In this document: piece by piece, positions 53,956-62,753 of the stretch | How positions within the stretch are numbered: position 1 is the stretch's first letter | Layout of the letters: the number at the start of each line of letters is the position of its first letter | Assembly: GCA_028870115.1 (NCBI GenBank) | Contig: JAGWQH010000082.1 | Location: forward strand, 1 to 64,000 | DNA from: Candidatus Methylomirabilota bacterium | GTDB taxonomy: Bacteria; Methylomirabilota; Methylomirabilia; Methylomirabilales; Methylomirabilaceae | Length of the DNA stretch: 64,000 nt | Direction of reading: 5' to 3' | Notes under the pieces: generated by a model | The model's input: only the letters and a program-made list of their open reading frames with translations | Databases searched by the model: none | Told to the model about the DNA's origin: nothing | Position numbers and translations under genes: made by a program

Positions 53956-55077
53956 TTAGCAGGTCCCTTCATGTGTTGAAGGGTATCCCTCAATCAGCAG
54001 GTCTTCCCCAAGTTGTTCGATGCGCAAGCGGTGCAGTCGTAGGGCCTGGCCGATTTCTTCAATACCCGCCCCACCAAGCAGACTGGGTGCGCTTTTCCCC
54101 CCAACAAGAATTGGCGCCATAAATAGCAGAAATTTGTCCACGATCCCCTCTTCAATGGCGGAGGTGAAGATAGCCTCGCCACCCTCGATCATCACGCTTG
54201 TGACCTCGCGCTCGCCAAGGTGTTTCAGAAGGTGTTCAAGGCGGACTTTTCCACGGGAGCCGCTCGCTTCGAGTACTGTCAGCCCGCGGCGTTCCAGGCT
54301 TCTTATCCGTTCGGCGGGCGCATCAGCAGCTACGGCGACCCAGGTTCGTGTTGCGGAGCCGTCCTGAAAGACCTGCGCATCCAGTGGGAGCGGACCGACT
54401 CCATCTACGATTACCCGGATTGGATCGCGTCCGCCTTCCGGCAGCCTGGTTGTAAGTCTGGGATTGTCGCGCCGAACCGTCCCGATCCCGACGATCACTG
54501 CGTCTAGCTGGTCCCGCAGCGCATGCACATGCTTGCGCGAACGTTCGCCGGAGACCCACCGAGCGTCTCCGGTCCGAGTGGCAATCTTACCGTCAAGGCT
54601 GACGGCTGCCTTGAGGACTACGAACGGGATGCGACTTTTGATGAATTTTATAAAGGCTTCGTTAAGGCGCGTCGCCTCTTCGGCGAACAGCGTGAGTGTG
54701 TCTATTACGATTCCCGCGTCGCGCAGCGTCTGCACGCCCTTTCCGGAGATCAATGGATTAGGGTCAAGAGTTGGTATGATGACCCGCCGAATACCGGTCT
54801 GAATGATCCGATCGGTGCATGGTGGGGTCCGACCGTGATGGCAGCACGGCTCAAGCGTGACATAGAGTTCGGCGCCGCGTGCCGTCTCGGCCGCGTTATC
54901 CAGCGCCATGACCTCCGCGTGAGGCTCACCGGCACGCGCATGGTAGCCCTCCCCGATGATTCGACCGTGTTGTACCACGACCGCGCCGACCAACGGGTTG
55001 GGACTTGTGCGGCCGCGTCCCTTAACCGCAAGAACCAGGGCGCGTTGCATGAAGCGCACATCGTCAGGCGTGAACAT
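53956..55077 (-). CDS. ribD: Bifunctional riboflavin deaminase/reductase
   Basis: The 373-residue enzyme deaminates and then reduces the pyrimidine intermediate. The deaminase zinc site is visible as HAEVMALDNA and EPCCHHGRTPPC in the first 90 residues. The reductase half has VVLKAAVSLDGKIATRTGDARWVSG and MIEGGEAIFTSAIEEG. It heads the leftward cluster. No FMN riboswitch pattern is seen in the 100 bases upstream. Confidence 0.94.
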   Translation of the reverse strand: MFTPDDVRFMQRALVLAVKGRGRTSPNPLVGAVVVQHGRIIGEGYHARAGEPHAEVMALDNAAETARGAELYVTLEPCCHHGRTPPCTDRIIQTGIRRVIIPTLDPNPLISGKGVQTLRDAGIVIDTLTLFAEEATRLNEAFIKFIKSRIPFVVLKAAVSLDGKIATRTGDARWVSGERSRKHVHALRDQLDAVIVGIGTVRRDNPRLTTRLPEGGRDPIRVIVDGVGPLPLDAQVFQDGSATRTWVAVAADAPAERIRSLERRGLTVLEASGSRGKVRLEHLLKHLGEREVTSVMIEGGEAIFTSAIEEGIVDKFLLFMAPILVGGKSAPSLLGGAGIEEIGQALRLHRLRIEQLGEDLLIEGYPSTHEGTC

Positions 55078-55179
55078 CCGACCTCATTGCAGGAAAGCGA
55101 ACTTTCTGAGGAAATACACTAGGTTAACTTAACATCGGGCGACAAGGGGTGTCAAGTCGAAAACAGATCGGATGGGGTA

Positions 55180-56124
55180 TTAGGATCGTGCGAACAGGGC
55201 GTCCGTAAAGGTTTCTGCCGCGAACGGTTGTAGGTCGTCAACACCCTCGCCCAGACCGACAAAACTGATTGGAAGTTTCAATTGATCGGCGATAGCGACG
55301 ACGACGCCCCCTTTGGCGGTACCGTCCAGCTTCGTCAAGATCAGACTCGTCAATCCCACAGCCTCGTGAAAGGTTTTCGCCTGGACCAGCGCGTTCAGGC
55401 CGGAGGTGGCATCAAGAACCATGATCCGTTCGTGAGGCGCATCCGGCATCTGTCGTGAGATCACTCGCTGAATCTTCTTCAACTCCTCCATCAGGTTTCG
55501 TTTGGTGTGCAGGCGGCCGGCCGTATCGATGAGCAGGTGGCTTGCGCCGCGTGAGCAGGCGGCCTGCACGGCGTCAAAGACCACAGCAGAAGGATCGGCC
55601 CCGGCCTGGTGGCAGATGACATCGGCGCCCACGCGATGGCCCCATATCCCCAGTTGCTCGATGGCGGCTGCCCGGAAGGTGTCGGCCCCGGCCAACACCA
55701 CGCGCCCACCCTCGCTGATAAGGCGGTTGGCCAACTTGCCGATGGTGGTGGTCTTTCCGGACCCGTTGATTCCAAGAAAGAGTAAGACCTGAGGTGTGGT
55801 CTGATGGTCTGTGGCTGAAGGAGGCTGGGCGACCCCGCCCAGAATACCAAGTACGCCGCGCTTGAGGGCCACTTCCACTTGATCGAGGTTGCTGAGATCA
55901 CTGCGGCTGAGGCGTTGATGGAGGGGTGCTATAAGTTGTTGCGCCAGTGCCGGGCCGAAATCGGCGGCGATTAAGGCCTCTTCCAGCGCTTCCAGATCAG
56001 CGGCGCTGGGGGCATTCGCGCCGAATAGCCGTCCGATCTGTCCCGCTAACCCCTGGCGAGTTCGAGCGAGGCCGGCCACGAATCGTCCGAAAAGGCCTTG
56101 GCGTGGAGAGTCGTTGGTGAACAT
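55180..56124 (-). CDS. ftsY: Signal recognition particle receptor FtsY
   Basis: FtsY docks SRP-bound ribosomes at the membrane. The 314-residue GTPase has LFLGINGSGKTTTIGKLANRL (G1), DTAGRLHTKRNLMEEL (G3), LTKLDGTAKGG (G4) and FVGLGEGVDDLQPF. The acidic N-terminal A domain of E. coli FtsY is missing, as in many other bacteria. It lies 24 bases after smc, in the rnc-smc-ftsY order. Confidence 0.94.
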   Translation of the reverse strand: MFTNDSPRQGLFGRFVAGLARTRQGLAGQIGRLFGANAPSAADLEALEEALIAADFGPALAQQLIAPLHQRLSRSDLSNLDQVEVALKRGVLGILGGVAQPPSATDHQTTPQVLLFLGINGSGKTTTIGKLANRLISEGGRVVLAGADTFRAAAIEQLGIWGHRVGADVICHQAGADPSAVVFDAVQAACSRGASHLLIDTAGRLHTKRNLMEELKKIQRVISRQMPDAPHERIMVLDATSGLNALVQAKTFHEAVGLTSLILTKLDGTAKGGVVVAIADQLKLPISFVGLGEGVDDLQPFAAETFTDALFARS

Positions 56125-56148
56125 ACAGACCTTCCTGTCCGCCTTTTG

Positions 56149-59100
56149 TCAGGCTGCGCGGTTCATACGGAGAGAGAGGAGCTTTGAAACCCCGTGCTCC
56201 TCCATGGTGACGCCGTACAGAAGGTCGGCGGCTGACATCGTCCGCTTGTTGTGAGTGATGAGGAGGAATTGGGCGCTGGCGGCCATGTCCTTCAGAAGCG
56301 AGGCAAACCGCTCGGCGTTCGCATCGTCGAGGGGGGCATCGACCTCGTCCAGCAGGCAGAAGGGGCTGGGGCGAGTGTGGAATAGCGCCAGCAGAAGCGC
56401 CAGCGCGGCTAGCGCCTTCTCGCCTCCGGATAGCAGATTGAGGGTTGGGCGCTTACCGGGGATCCGAACCACCATCTCCACCCCCGGCTCCTCTTCGCCA
56501 TCCTCTGGTTCGGCCATACTGAGAGACGCCTGGCCTCCCGGAATGAGGCAGCGCCAGAGTCGGTCCAGATGGCCGGCTACGGTCTCGAGGGTCTCGCTGA
56601 ACCGCTGCTGAATGGTATGGTTAATCTCCGAAATGGCTGTACGGAGAGACTGGACAGACGATGAGAGATCTTCGACCTGAGCTGAGAGAAAGCGGTGGCG
56701 TTCGGCCAGTTCCTGATATTCTTCCAGGGCGGCCATGTTGACCGCACCCAGTTCGGCAATCCTGGTCGTGAGATCCGCAAGTTCGATGTTGGCCGCGTCG
56801 ATTCCAAGGCCGCTGCCGGTCAGTCGCAGGACAATGGCATCCAGATCGGGAGGCCCTTCTTCCCGCAGTGCCTGCTCAAGGAGCGAGGTCGTATTTCGCA
56901 GTTCGGCAAGCCGGATCGCCGTGTCGCTGCAGGCCTGCTGTTTTTCGGCCAGCGACTGCTTCAGTATGCGAAGGTTTTCGTCGATCGACTGCCGACTCTC
57001 ATTCAGCTCCCGACGTCTCTCATCCTGTGCGACGACGAGTCGCTGCGCCTCCTGCTCTTCCTCCACCAGGGAAGTTAGCCGCTCCTGAAGCTGTATTGTG
57101 GAAGTCTCCATCTTCGTCTCGCGGAGCTGTTGTTCGGCGAGCCCGGCTTCGAGCGACTCCAGTTCACTACTTACCTCGCCGAGTTCCTCGACCGTCCTGG
57201 CAAGACCGCGGGTCAGGATCTCCCGCTGACCTTGCAGCGCCGTGAGTTGGACGCGGTATTCTCCCGCCTCCCGGATGAGGCCGTCCCGTTCCTGCTGCCG
57301 GGCGGTCGCTTCGGCCTCGAGCTTCACCGTCTCGAGCTGAGTAGCCTGCTCTTGGCCTTCGAGCTCCATGAGAGAGCCCTCGAGCGAGCGGATCTCTTCG
57401 CCGAGCGCGCGAAGGTCCTCCTCATGACTCCCGGCTTCATAGGTCAGCACCTCGATCTGCTGCACAAGGCGTCGCCGTTCTGCGCTCGTATGGGCAAATG
57501 CAGTCTCCGCCTTGAGGCGCTCAATCTCCAGCTCGTGCAGGCGCTGGTTCAGCAACTCCAACGATTCCGCAAAACGGGCTGAGCGTTGGCAGGACGCCTC
57601 CCATGAGGCTTCGACCGCCTGAAGGTTGTCGTGCAACTCCCGGACGCGATCTCGAAGCCGGGCGATTTCCCGCCGTCTCGGAAGGATGCCGGAACCCCCG
57701 CCCGGACCGCCGGCGATGATCCCCTTGCTGGTGACGAGTTCGCCGGTGAGTGTGGCTATCGCAAACGGGGCGGGGAGGCCGTTGCTGAGAGCGAGCGCAT
57801 CCGGCAGCTCCTTGACGACGATCCCATCGGCCAGGAGCGCTTCCACGAGTGGCCGATCGCCTTCGGCGCAGCGGACCAGATCAAGCGCAAGTCCCTCGAC
57901 TGAAGTCGTTGAAGAGGGAAGGGCCTCACGCAGCCGAGTCGTCGATGTCCCATCATGAAGGCTGAAGGCTGAAGGCTGAAGGCTGAGAGTTTCGGGGTGA
58001 AGGAGGAAGGTTGCGCGACCCTGTCCCCGCTCGATAAGCAGTCGAATGGCCTCTTGGACATCTTCCGTCCGTTGCATTACGAGTCCCTGCAAGGCATCGC
58101 CGAGCAACGCTTCGATGGCGCGCTCGTAGCGGGCTGGCACCTCAAGCAGATCGGCCAGCGAGCTCTTCAGCCCTTCGACCCTCGCCTCTCCCTTGGCCTT
58201 TTGCGTGAGGAGGTACCGGTGGCCGTCGGCGTATCCTTCGAAACTCTGACTCAACTCGATGAGCGAAGCCAGACGACTGCGGAGCTTGGCCGTCTCATCC
58301 CGGAGCGCCTCCAGTTGAGGTTTTGTGGTCTCCCGGGCGGTCTCCTCCTCCGCCGCCTGCTGTGTGAGCGCCATGCGCTCTGTCTGCAGCGCGTTCAGTC
58401 GTTCGACTACTTGATCGAGAACCGCGCGCTGCGCCTCCTCCAAAGGGACGAGGTCGCAGTCCTGGTGATCGAGCCGGGCTTTGCGTTCGATGGCCAGATC
58501 ACGTTGAGTGCCGTAGAGGCGCGCCCTCTCCCGGAGGCTGGTCAGGTGATTGCGACGGTCTGCCAGACCTGCCGCGCCCTGGACGAGACGCCGCCGCTTG
58601 GCCTCAAGCGCTCGCGTCGCTGCCGCGATCGTCTCTTCCAGCGCATGCAGTTCCGAAGATTTGAGATCGAGCTGCGTACGGCTGGCTTCAAGCTCGCCGG
58701 CCAGAGTCTGTTCCTGCGCTTTTGCGTCAGTCTCCTGCTGCTCCAATACTATACGTCGGCCTTGCAGGTGCGCCGAGCGGTCCCGCCGCTCCTGTTTTCG
58801 AAGCGCTGATTCATTCAGCATCTGCCGCACGTGGTTGAGTTCGGCTTCATCGCGAGACAGACAGCTCCTCAGTTCGTGCAGTCGCTCCTGTGAGACCGCC
58901 CTCGCCTGTTCCTGCTCCAGCTCGCGAATACGTATGGTCTCCTGTTCAGCCTCCACGGCAACCACTGCCGCCTGTGCCGAATCTACCTCATTCCGGGCGG
59001 TCAGGGCTGTATCCTGGAGCAGCGTGAGTTGTTGTCGCAACCGCTGAAGCTCGGAGAACTTTACAAAGCCCTTGAGCTCGAGCGCCCGGTCCTGGTAGGC

Positions 59101-59748
59101 GCGGTAGCGTTCCGCCTTGCTCGCTTGTCGTTTGAGGGAGTTCTTTTGCCGCTCCACTTCTCGGATAATATCGCTCACTCGGAGCAGGTTCTGCTCTGCC
59201 GCTTCCAGCTTCGCGAGAGCGGACCTCTTCCTCACTTTGTAAGTCATAATGCCGGCAGCCTCCTCGATGAGGAGCCGACGTTCGGCCGGCTTGGCGCTGA
59301 CGATGCTGCCGATGCTGCCTTGTTCGATCAGTGCATACGGCTCAGCCCCCAACCCGGTATCCAGGAAGAGATCGGTGATATCGCGCAACCGGCACGGAAC
59401 GTGATTCAGGAGGTACTCGCTCTCGCCGGACCGATACAAGCGGCGGGTGACCGTCACCTCGTGAAATTCCGTCGGGATGTTGCCATAGTTATCAGTGAAG
59501 ATCAGAGAGACTTCCGCCATACCAAGCGGCTTTCGGATACTGTTACCTGCAAAGATCAGGTCGTCCATTCGATCCCCGCGTAACAGCCTCGCACTCTGCT
59601 CGCCGAGCGCCCATCGAATTGCGTCGGAGAGGTTACTCTTGCCGCAGCCGTTCGGACCCACGATAGCAGTCACGCCGGGCTCGAAGGTCACCTCGACCTT
59701 CTCAGCGAACGATTTAAAGCCAAACGCGGTTAATCGCAGAAGCCGCAT
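56149..59748 (-). CDS. smc: Chromosome segregation protein SMC
   Basis: This 1199-residue ATPase folds and segregates chromosomes with ScpAB. The N-terminal head has Walker A GPNGCGKSNLSDAIRWALGEQ. Two long coiled coils flank a hinge at about residues 515-680 (GYADGHRYLLTQKAKGEARVEG to GIIAGGPGGGSG). The C-terminal head has the signature LNLLSGGEKALAALALLLA and Walker B FCLLDEVDAPLDDAN. Within the hinge a heptanucleotide tandem repeat encodes SLQPSAFSL. Confidence 0.95.
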   Translation of the reverse strand: MRLLRLTAFGFKSFAEKVEVTFEPGVTAIVGPNGCGKSNLSDAIRWALGEQSARLLRGDRMDDLIFAGNSIRKPLGMAEVSLIFTDNYGNIPTEFHEVTVTRRLYRSGESEYLLNHVPCRLRDITDLFLDTGLGAEPYALIEQGSIGSIVSAKPAERRLLIEEAAGIMTYKVRKRSALAKLEAAEQNLLRVSDIIREVERQKNSLKRQASKAERYRAYQDRALELKGFVKFSELQRLRQQLTLLQDTALTARNEVDSAQAAVVAVEAEQETIRIRELEQEQARAVSQERLHELRSCLSRDEAELNHVRQMLNESALRKQERRDRSAHLQGRRIVLEQQETDAKAQEQTLAGELEASRTQLDLKSSELHALEETIAAATRALEAKRRRLVQGAAGLADRRNHLTSLRERARLYGTQRDLAIERKARLDHQDCDLVPLEEAQRAVLDQVVERLNALQTERMALTQQAAEEETARETTKPQLEALRDETAKLRSRLASLIELSQSFEGYADGHRYLLTQKAKGEARVEGLKSSLADLLEVPARYERAIEALLGDALQGLVMQRTEDVQEAIRLLIERGQGRATFLLHPETLSLQPSAFSLHDGTSTTRLREALPSSTTSVEGLALDLVRCAEGDRPLVEALLADGIVVKELPDALALSNGLPAPFAIATLTGELVTSKGIIAGGPGGGSGILPRRREIARLRDRVRELHDNLQAVEASWEASCQRSARFAESLELLNQRLHELEIERLKAETAFAHTSAERRRLVQQIEVLTYEAGSHEEDLRALGEEIRSLEGSLMELEGQEQATQLETVKLEAEATARQQERDGLIREAGEYRVQLTALQGQREILTRGLARTVEELGEVSSELESLEAGLAEQQLRETKMETSTIQLQERLTSLVEEEQEAQRLVVAQDERRRELNESRQSIDENLRILKQSLAEKQQACSDTAIRLAELRNTTSLLEQALREEGPPDLDAIVLRLTGSGLGIDAANIELADLTTRIAELGAVNMAALEEYQELAERHRFLSAQVEDLSSSVQSLRTAISEINHTIQQRFSETLETVAGHLDRLWRCLIPGGQASLSMAEPEDGEEEPGVEMVVRIPGKRPTLNLLSGGEKALAALALLLALFHTRPSPFCLLDEVDAPLDDANAERFASLLKDMAASAQFLLITHNKRTMSAADLLYGVTMEEHGVSKLLSLRMNRAA
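57956..57986. repeat. GCTGAAG heptanucleotide tandem repeat inside smc
   Basis: Three full GCTGAAG units plus partial units at both ends give 31 bases (about 4.4 copies). It lies in the hinge coding region of smc. Seven is not a multiple of three, so loss or gain of one unit would shift the frame. Confidence 0.75.
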
Positions 59749-59888
59749 CGCCTGACACCACTGTCAGCCGGCATGATGACCGGACTATTGTGACCCACGC
59801 TGACGTCTCCACAATCCGAGGCCAAAATGAGATAAATCAATCACACCTTATCAAATCCAGAATATCCTTGTCAAGAAAAATACAAGAA

Positions 59889-60614
59889 TCAGTAGTCAAT
59901 TATATTATGACTACCAGATGTTGTAGATAACTGGTCCGTCAATGATCCGAGCGCGGTGTGAGCGGCCTCCCGCTCAGCCTCTTGTCGGTTTCGCCCCTTG
60001 CCCTTTGCAATCGGTAACCGCCCGACCATCACCTCAACTTCAAACGTCGGAGCGTGGGCGGCGCCTGACCGGCGAATGAGACGATAACGGGGGGTCGAGT
60101 GCAGGCGCGATTGAGCGAGTTGTTGCAAGGCGGTTTTCGGATCGAGGGTCAACCTTTCTCCTTCAAGGGTTCCGACGCAGGCCTTCCGCGCCAGATCACG
60201 GATCGTCTTGGCGCCGCCATCCAGATAGATGGCTCCTATTACAGCCTCGAAGGTCGTTGAGAGGACCCTGGCCTTTTGCCTCCCCCCCGTCAACTCTTCT
60301 CCCTTGCTCAGTACGACTAACGGCGCAAGGCCGTGGAGTTGCGCCATGTCAGCCAGGGCAGCGGCGCTCACGAGGTTGGCTCGACGCAGGGTGAGTTCAC
60401 CCTCAGAGGCTGTCGGAAGCAGAGAGACGAGGGCGTCGCTGACATAGAGATTCCAGACGGCATCGCCTAGAAACTCAAGCCGCTGGTAACGAAGACGGAG
60501 GTCCGTCTGCGCAGGATCGGTGGAAGAGGGGTGAGTCAGGGCGGCTTCGAGGAGCGTCGGGTCTCGGAACCGGTGGCCGAAGAGGGCGAGAGGAGGGGAA
60601 GGGATCCGGATCAC
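59889..60614 (-). CDS. rnc: Ribonuclease III
   Basis: RNase III cuts double-stranded RNA during rRNA and mRNA processing. The catalytic signature QRLEFLGDAVWNLYVSDAL lies near residue 45, the second acidic site is in TTFEAVIGAIYLDGG, and a double-stranded RNA binding domain ends the protein (DPKTALQQLAQ, FEVEVMVGRLPIAKGKGRNRQEAEREAAHTAL). The start is a GTG overlapping the previous stop as GTGA, giving 241 residues; the open frame further up is not coding. The AT-rich 140 bases to smc show no further gene. Confidence 0.9.
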   Translation of the reverse strand: MIRIPSPPLALFGHRFRDPTLLEAALTHPSSTDPAQTDLRLRYQRLEFLGDAVWNLYVSDALVSLLPTASEGELTLRRANLVSAAALADMAQLHGLAPLVVLSKGEELTGGRQKARVLSTTFEAVIGAIYLDGGAKTIRDLARKACVGTLEGERLTLDPKTALQQLAQSRLHSTPRYRLIRRSGAAHAPTFEVEVMVGRLPIAKGKGRNRQEAEREAAHTALGSLTDQLSTTSGSHNIIDY

Positions 60615-61045
60615 TGACTCTTGCCGGGTTGGGACTCCTGATGCTCCGGCTGCTTCGTGTCCTCCGGGCTCGCCTGCGGCTCGACCTGCTGACTCTTCCC
60701 GGGATGGGACTCCTGATACGTCGGCTTTGGCTGAGGGCGCACCATCCACGGATGTTGCTGTATCATCATCTGTTCCATCAGCGTATCCGTCATTCGAATA
60801 TGTTTCTTCATTTCCTCCATGAACTGCTGTTGGTCGGTCATCCCTTCCATCATCTTGGAATGGCGAAGTATCTCTTGCATCTTCTGGTACATCTCTGTCA
60901 GGGCCTTGCTTCGCATCCGCTGTCCCCCACCCATCTGGTGGAGCTGTTTCATCAATGCTGGTCCAGGCTGCTGCGCGAGGGCGGACCCCGACACTCCAAG
61001 CACTACGATGAACGCCAACGTACTCACACGTTTCATAAGCGTCAT
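60611..61045 (-). CDS. Small exported Met- and Gln-rich protein
   Basis: The 144-residue product has a signal sequence (LMKRVSTLAFIVVLGVSGSALAQ). A Met-rich helical centre follows (MKQLHQMGGGQRMRSKALTEMYQKMQEIL, MEEMKKHIRMTDTLMEQMMIQQH), then a repetitive tail with YQESHPGKSQ and HQESQPGKSQ. GGGAGG stands eight bases before the ATG at 61045. Met/His-rich small periplasmic proteins often meet copper, and a multicopper oxidase lies upstream, but no function is shown. It overlaps the rnc start. Confidence 0.7.
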   Translation of the reverse strand: MTLMKRVSTLAFIVVLGVSGSALAQQPGPALMKQLHQMGGGQRMRSKALTEMYQKMQEILRHSKMMEGMTDQQQFMEEMKKHIRMTDTLMEQMMIQQHPWMVRPQPKPTYQESHPGKSQQVEPQASPEDTKQPEHQESQPGKSQ

Positions 61046-61214
61046 ACCTGTTCCTCCCTTCAACTGTTGTGTCGTGACGGACGGATGCTTCTGGACCACG
61101 AATCGCGATCGTGAATCTCACCCGTAGCTAGAGGTAGCGGTTATGGTAACACGCGATGAAGCGCGATACAACAGAACATGATTGGTTGGACGCAAGGAGA
61201 CATTGAGAAGAGCA

Positions 61215-61251
61215 GCGGGCTGTGGCGTGCTCACGCGGCGCCACAGCCCGC
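61215..61251 (-). terminator. Strong hairpin after the multicopper oxidase gene
   Basis: GCGGGCTGTGGCG and CGCCACAGCCCGC form a perfect 13-bp stem with an 11-base loop, 28 bases after the stop of the leftward oxidase gene. A weak pyrimidine-rich tract follows on that strand. Confidence 0.6.
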
Positions 61252-61278
61252 CGGCTGATCTGACAGTCAGGGACTCGT

Positions 61279-62328
61279 CTACTTGGTGATCACAACCGCA
61301 CTGATCAACCCTCCGGGATACACATCGTGGTTCGTGGCGTGGTCGAGGAGGTGGCAGTGAAAGACCCAGATCCCCAGATCCTCAGTGGTGAACCCCGCTG
61401 TAAAGACGATATCGTATATCTCTCCTGGATGGACCGTAATCGTATTCATGGTCTCAGGATTCGCTAAGGCAGTTCCGTCTTTGGCGACGACCTGGAAATT
61501 ACGCCCGTGCATGTGCATGGCATGGGGCCACTGGCCGATCCCGGTCATCCGGAGTCGCGCGCGCTGCCCTTGCTTGAGCACGATGAGCTTGTTGCCTTTG
61601 CTCACCCCGTCGTCCTTATCCCCTAACGCAACAGGGTCAAAGGCTTTGCCGTCAATCGTGAAGTAGTCGGGAAGAGTGTCCGCATCAAGGCCCGCCGGCA
61701 CAGTGTCAATATAATCATTAGTCTTGGGGTCCTTGTCTATGCGCCACTCGGAGAGCATCCACATATCATCAAAAGCATAGCCGTTATCGGTGGGGAATTT
61801 CGACTTTACGATGATCTTCCCGTAGAGCCCGAGTAAAATCTGCCTGGTGGTGTCCTCATGGGCGTGATACATATAGCCTCCGGCAGAGGGCGCTGTAAAG
61901 TGCATTGCCCCCATGCCTCCGTTACCCGGGATATCAAGCCCCGCACCCACTGGGGGCACCCCGTCATTCGCATTCTCGATATACGGGGCTTTGATACCGT
62001 GAAAATGGACACTCGTGCTCTCAGGGAGGTTGTTTGTAAACTGCACGCAGACCTTATCGCCTTCGGTCACTGTCATGGTCGGTCCTGGTACGGTCCCATT
62101 GTACATCCACGCGTCTGCATCTACCGATTTTGAATGGTCAATCTCGTCATGCGCGAGGATGGTCCACTTGCCTGTAGCTGCGGTCAAACTAACAATCTTA
62201 TCCCAATGCCCACCAAGATCTTTGCATGTTCCTACGGCGGTGTGCGCGTAACCCTGAGAAACCATAGTGACCACTGCGAATATCGCCACAACACCTGCTA
62301 TAACGATAAACCTCAGACGTCTCAACAT
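61279..62328 (-). CDS. Two-domain multicopper oxidase
   Basis: This 349-residue exported protein has a signal sequence and two cupredoxin domains. Copper ligands are visible as SVHFHG and MYHAHED in the first domain and PHAMHMHGRNF and VFHCHLLDHATN in the second. The type 1 copper cysteine is only in the second domain. This differs from NirK nitrite reductases and fits a laccase-like two-domain type. The residue at the expected axial position after HCHxxxH is unusual. AGGGGGG precedes the ATG. The substrate is unknown. Confidence 0.82.
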   Translation of the reverse strand: MLRRLRFIVIAGVVAIFAVVTMVSQGYAHTAVGTCKDLGGHWDKIVSLTAATGKWTILAHDEIDHSKSVDADAWMYNGTVPGPTMTVTEGDKVCVQFTNNLPESTSVHFHGIKAPYIENANDGVPPVGAGLDIPGNGGMGAMHFTAPSAGGYMYHAHEDTTRQILLGLYGKIIVKSKFPTDNGYAFDDMWMLSEWRIDKDPKTNDYIDTVPAGLDADTLPDYFTIDGKAFDPVALGDKDDGVSKGNKLIVLKQGQRARLRMTGIGQWPHAMHMHGRNFQVVAKDGTALANPETMNTITVHPGEIYDIVFTAGFTTEDLGIWVFHCHLLDHATNHDVYPGGLISAVVITK

Positions 62329-62753
62329 AATCCCCCCTGTTCTCCTGTTGTTATCGGAATCTTACTATTTCATCCCCATCACTCCGGTAGACTGCTTGTC
62401 GTACGCTGTCGCTCTTGCCCTCCCTCCTTTCTCGATCTATGGCGTAGCGCATCATAAGATCCCACGCGCAGGATCGGTAAGACCGGTACGCTTACTAAAA
62501 CCGCCTTTGAGTGCTCTTTCATATTTTCTTTATGTATCATCATGCTTTCTGTGATCTTTTCGACATTTGTCGTCATCCATTCAACATTATTACAATGATA
62601 TGGTGCAAGTGAGTTAATCAAATGGCATTTGTATAGTCAATACGCATTATGGCGTATATGATCTATTTTCTGAGTAATATAAGATGTTATACGCCATAAT
62701 GCGTATTGACGGTATATAACCTATGAAGTATTCGTGCTCAGTAGGAGCAGAAA
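62329..62753. other. AT-rich 425-base divergent control region
   Basis: This region lies between the leftward oxidase and the rightward LuxR-type gene and is clearly richer in A and T than its surroundings. It holds the paired palindromes at 62636-62710 and several -10-like sequences (TAATAT at 62674, TATATA at 62713). I see no convincing gene in it. Confidence 0.6.
62636..62710. promoter_or_regulatory. Mirror-image pair of ATACGC-N6-GCGTAT operator sites
   Basis: Two 18-bp palindromes, ATACGCATTATGGCGTAT at 62640-62657 and ATACGCCATAATGCGTAT at 62689-62706, lie 49 bases apart centre to centre. Together with flanking bases they form a perfect 23-bp inverted repeat with a 29-base middle. Each outer edge continues into an outward-facing TTGAC, a possible -35. 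The layout suits a dimeric regulator controlling both neighbours, perhaps the adjacent LuxR-type protein; binding is inferred. Confidence 0.65.

Noticed and set aside
55078-55179. FMN riboswitch upstream of ribD
   Set aside because: The conserved RFN-element blocks (AGGGTTC-like and GGGGCAGGG-like) are not present, so no feature was called.
59889-61121. Single 410-residue protein including RNase III
   Set aside because: Residues before the GTG at 60614 lie opposite or out of frame with the exported-protein gene, are low-complexity, and RNase III homology begins right after that GTG.
61279-62328. Copper nitrite reductase (NirK)
   Set aside because: The type 1 cysteine and HCHxxxH motif are in the second domain and the NirK-type motifs are missing; a two-domain laccase-like oxidase fits better.
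62379-62621. Possible 80-residue leftward gene before the multicopper oxidase
   Set aside because: No ribosome binding site, random-looking composition, and it lies in the AT-rich control region.
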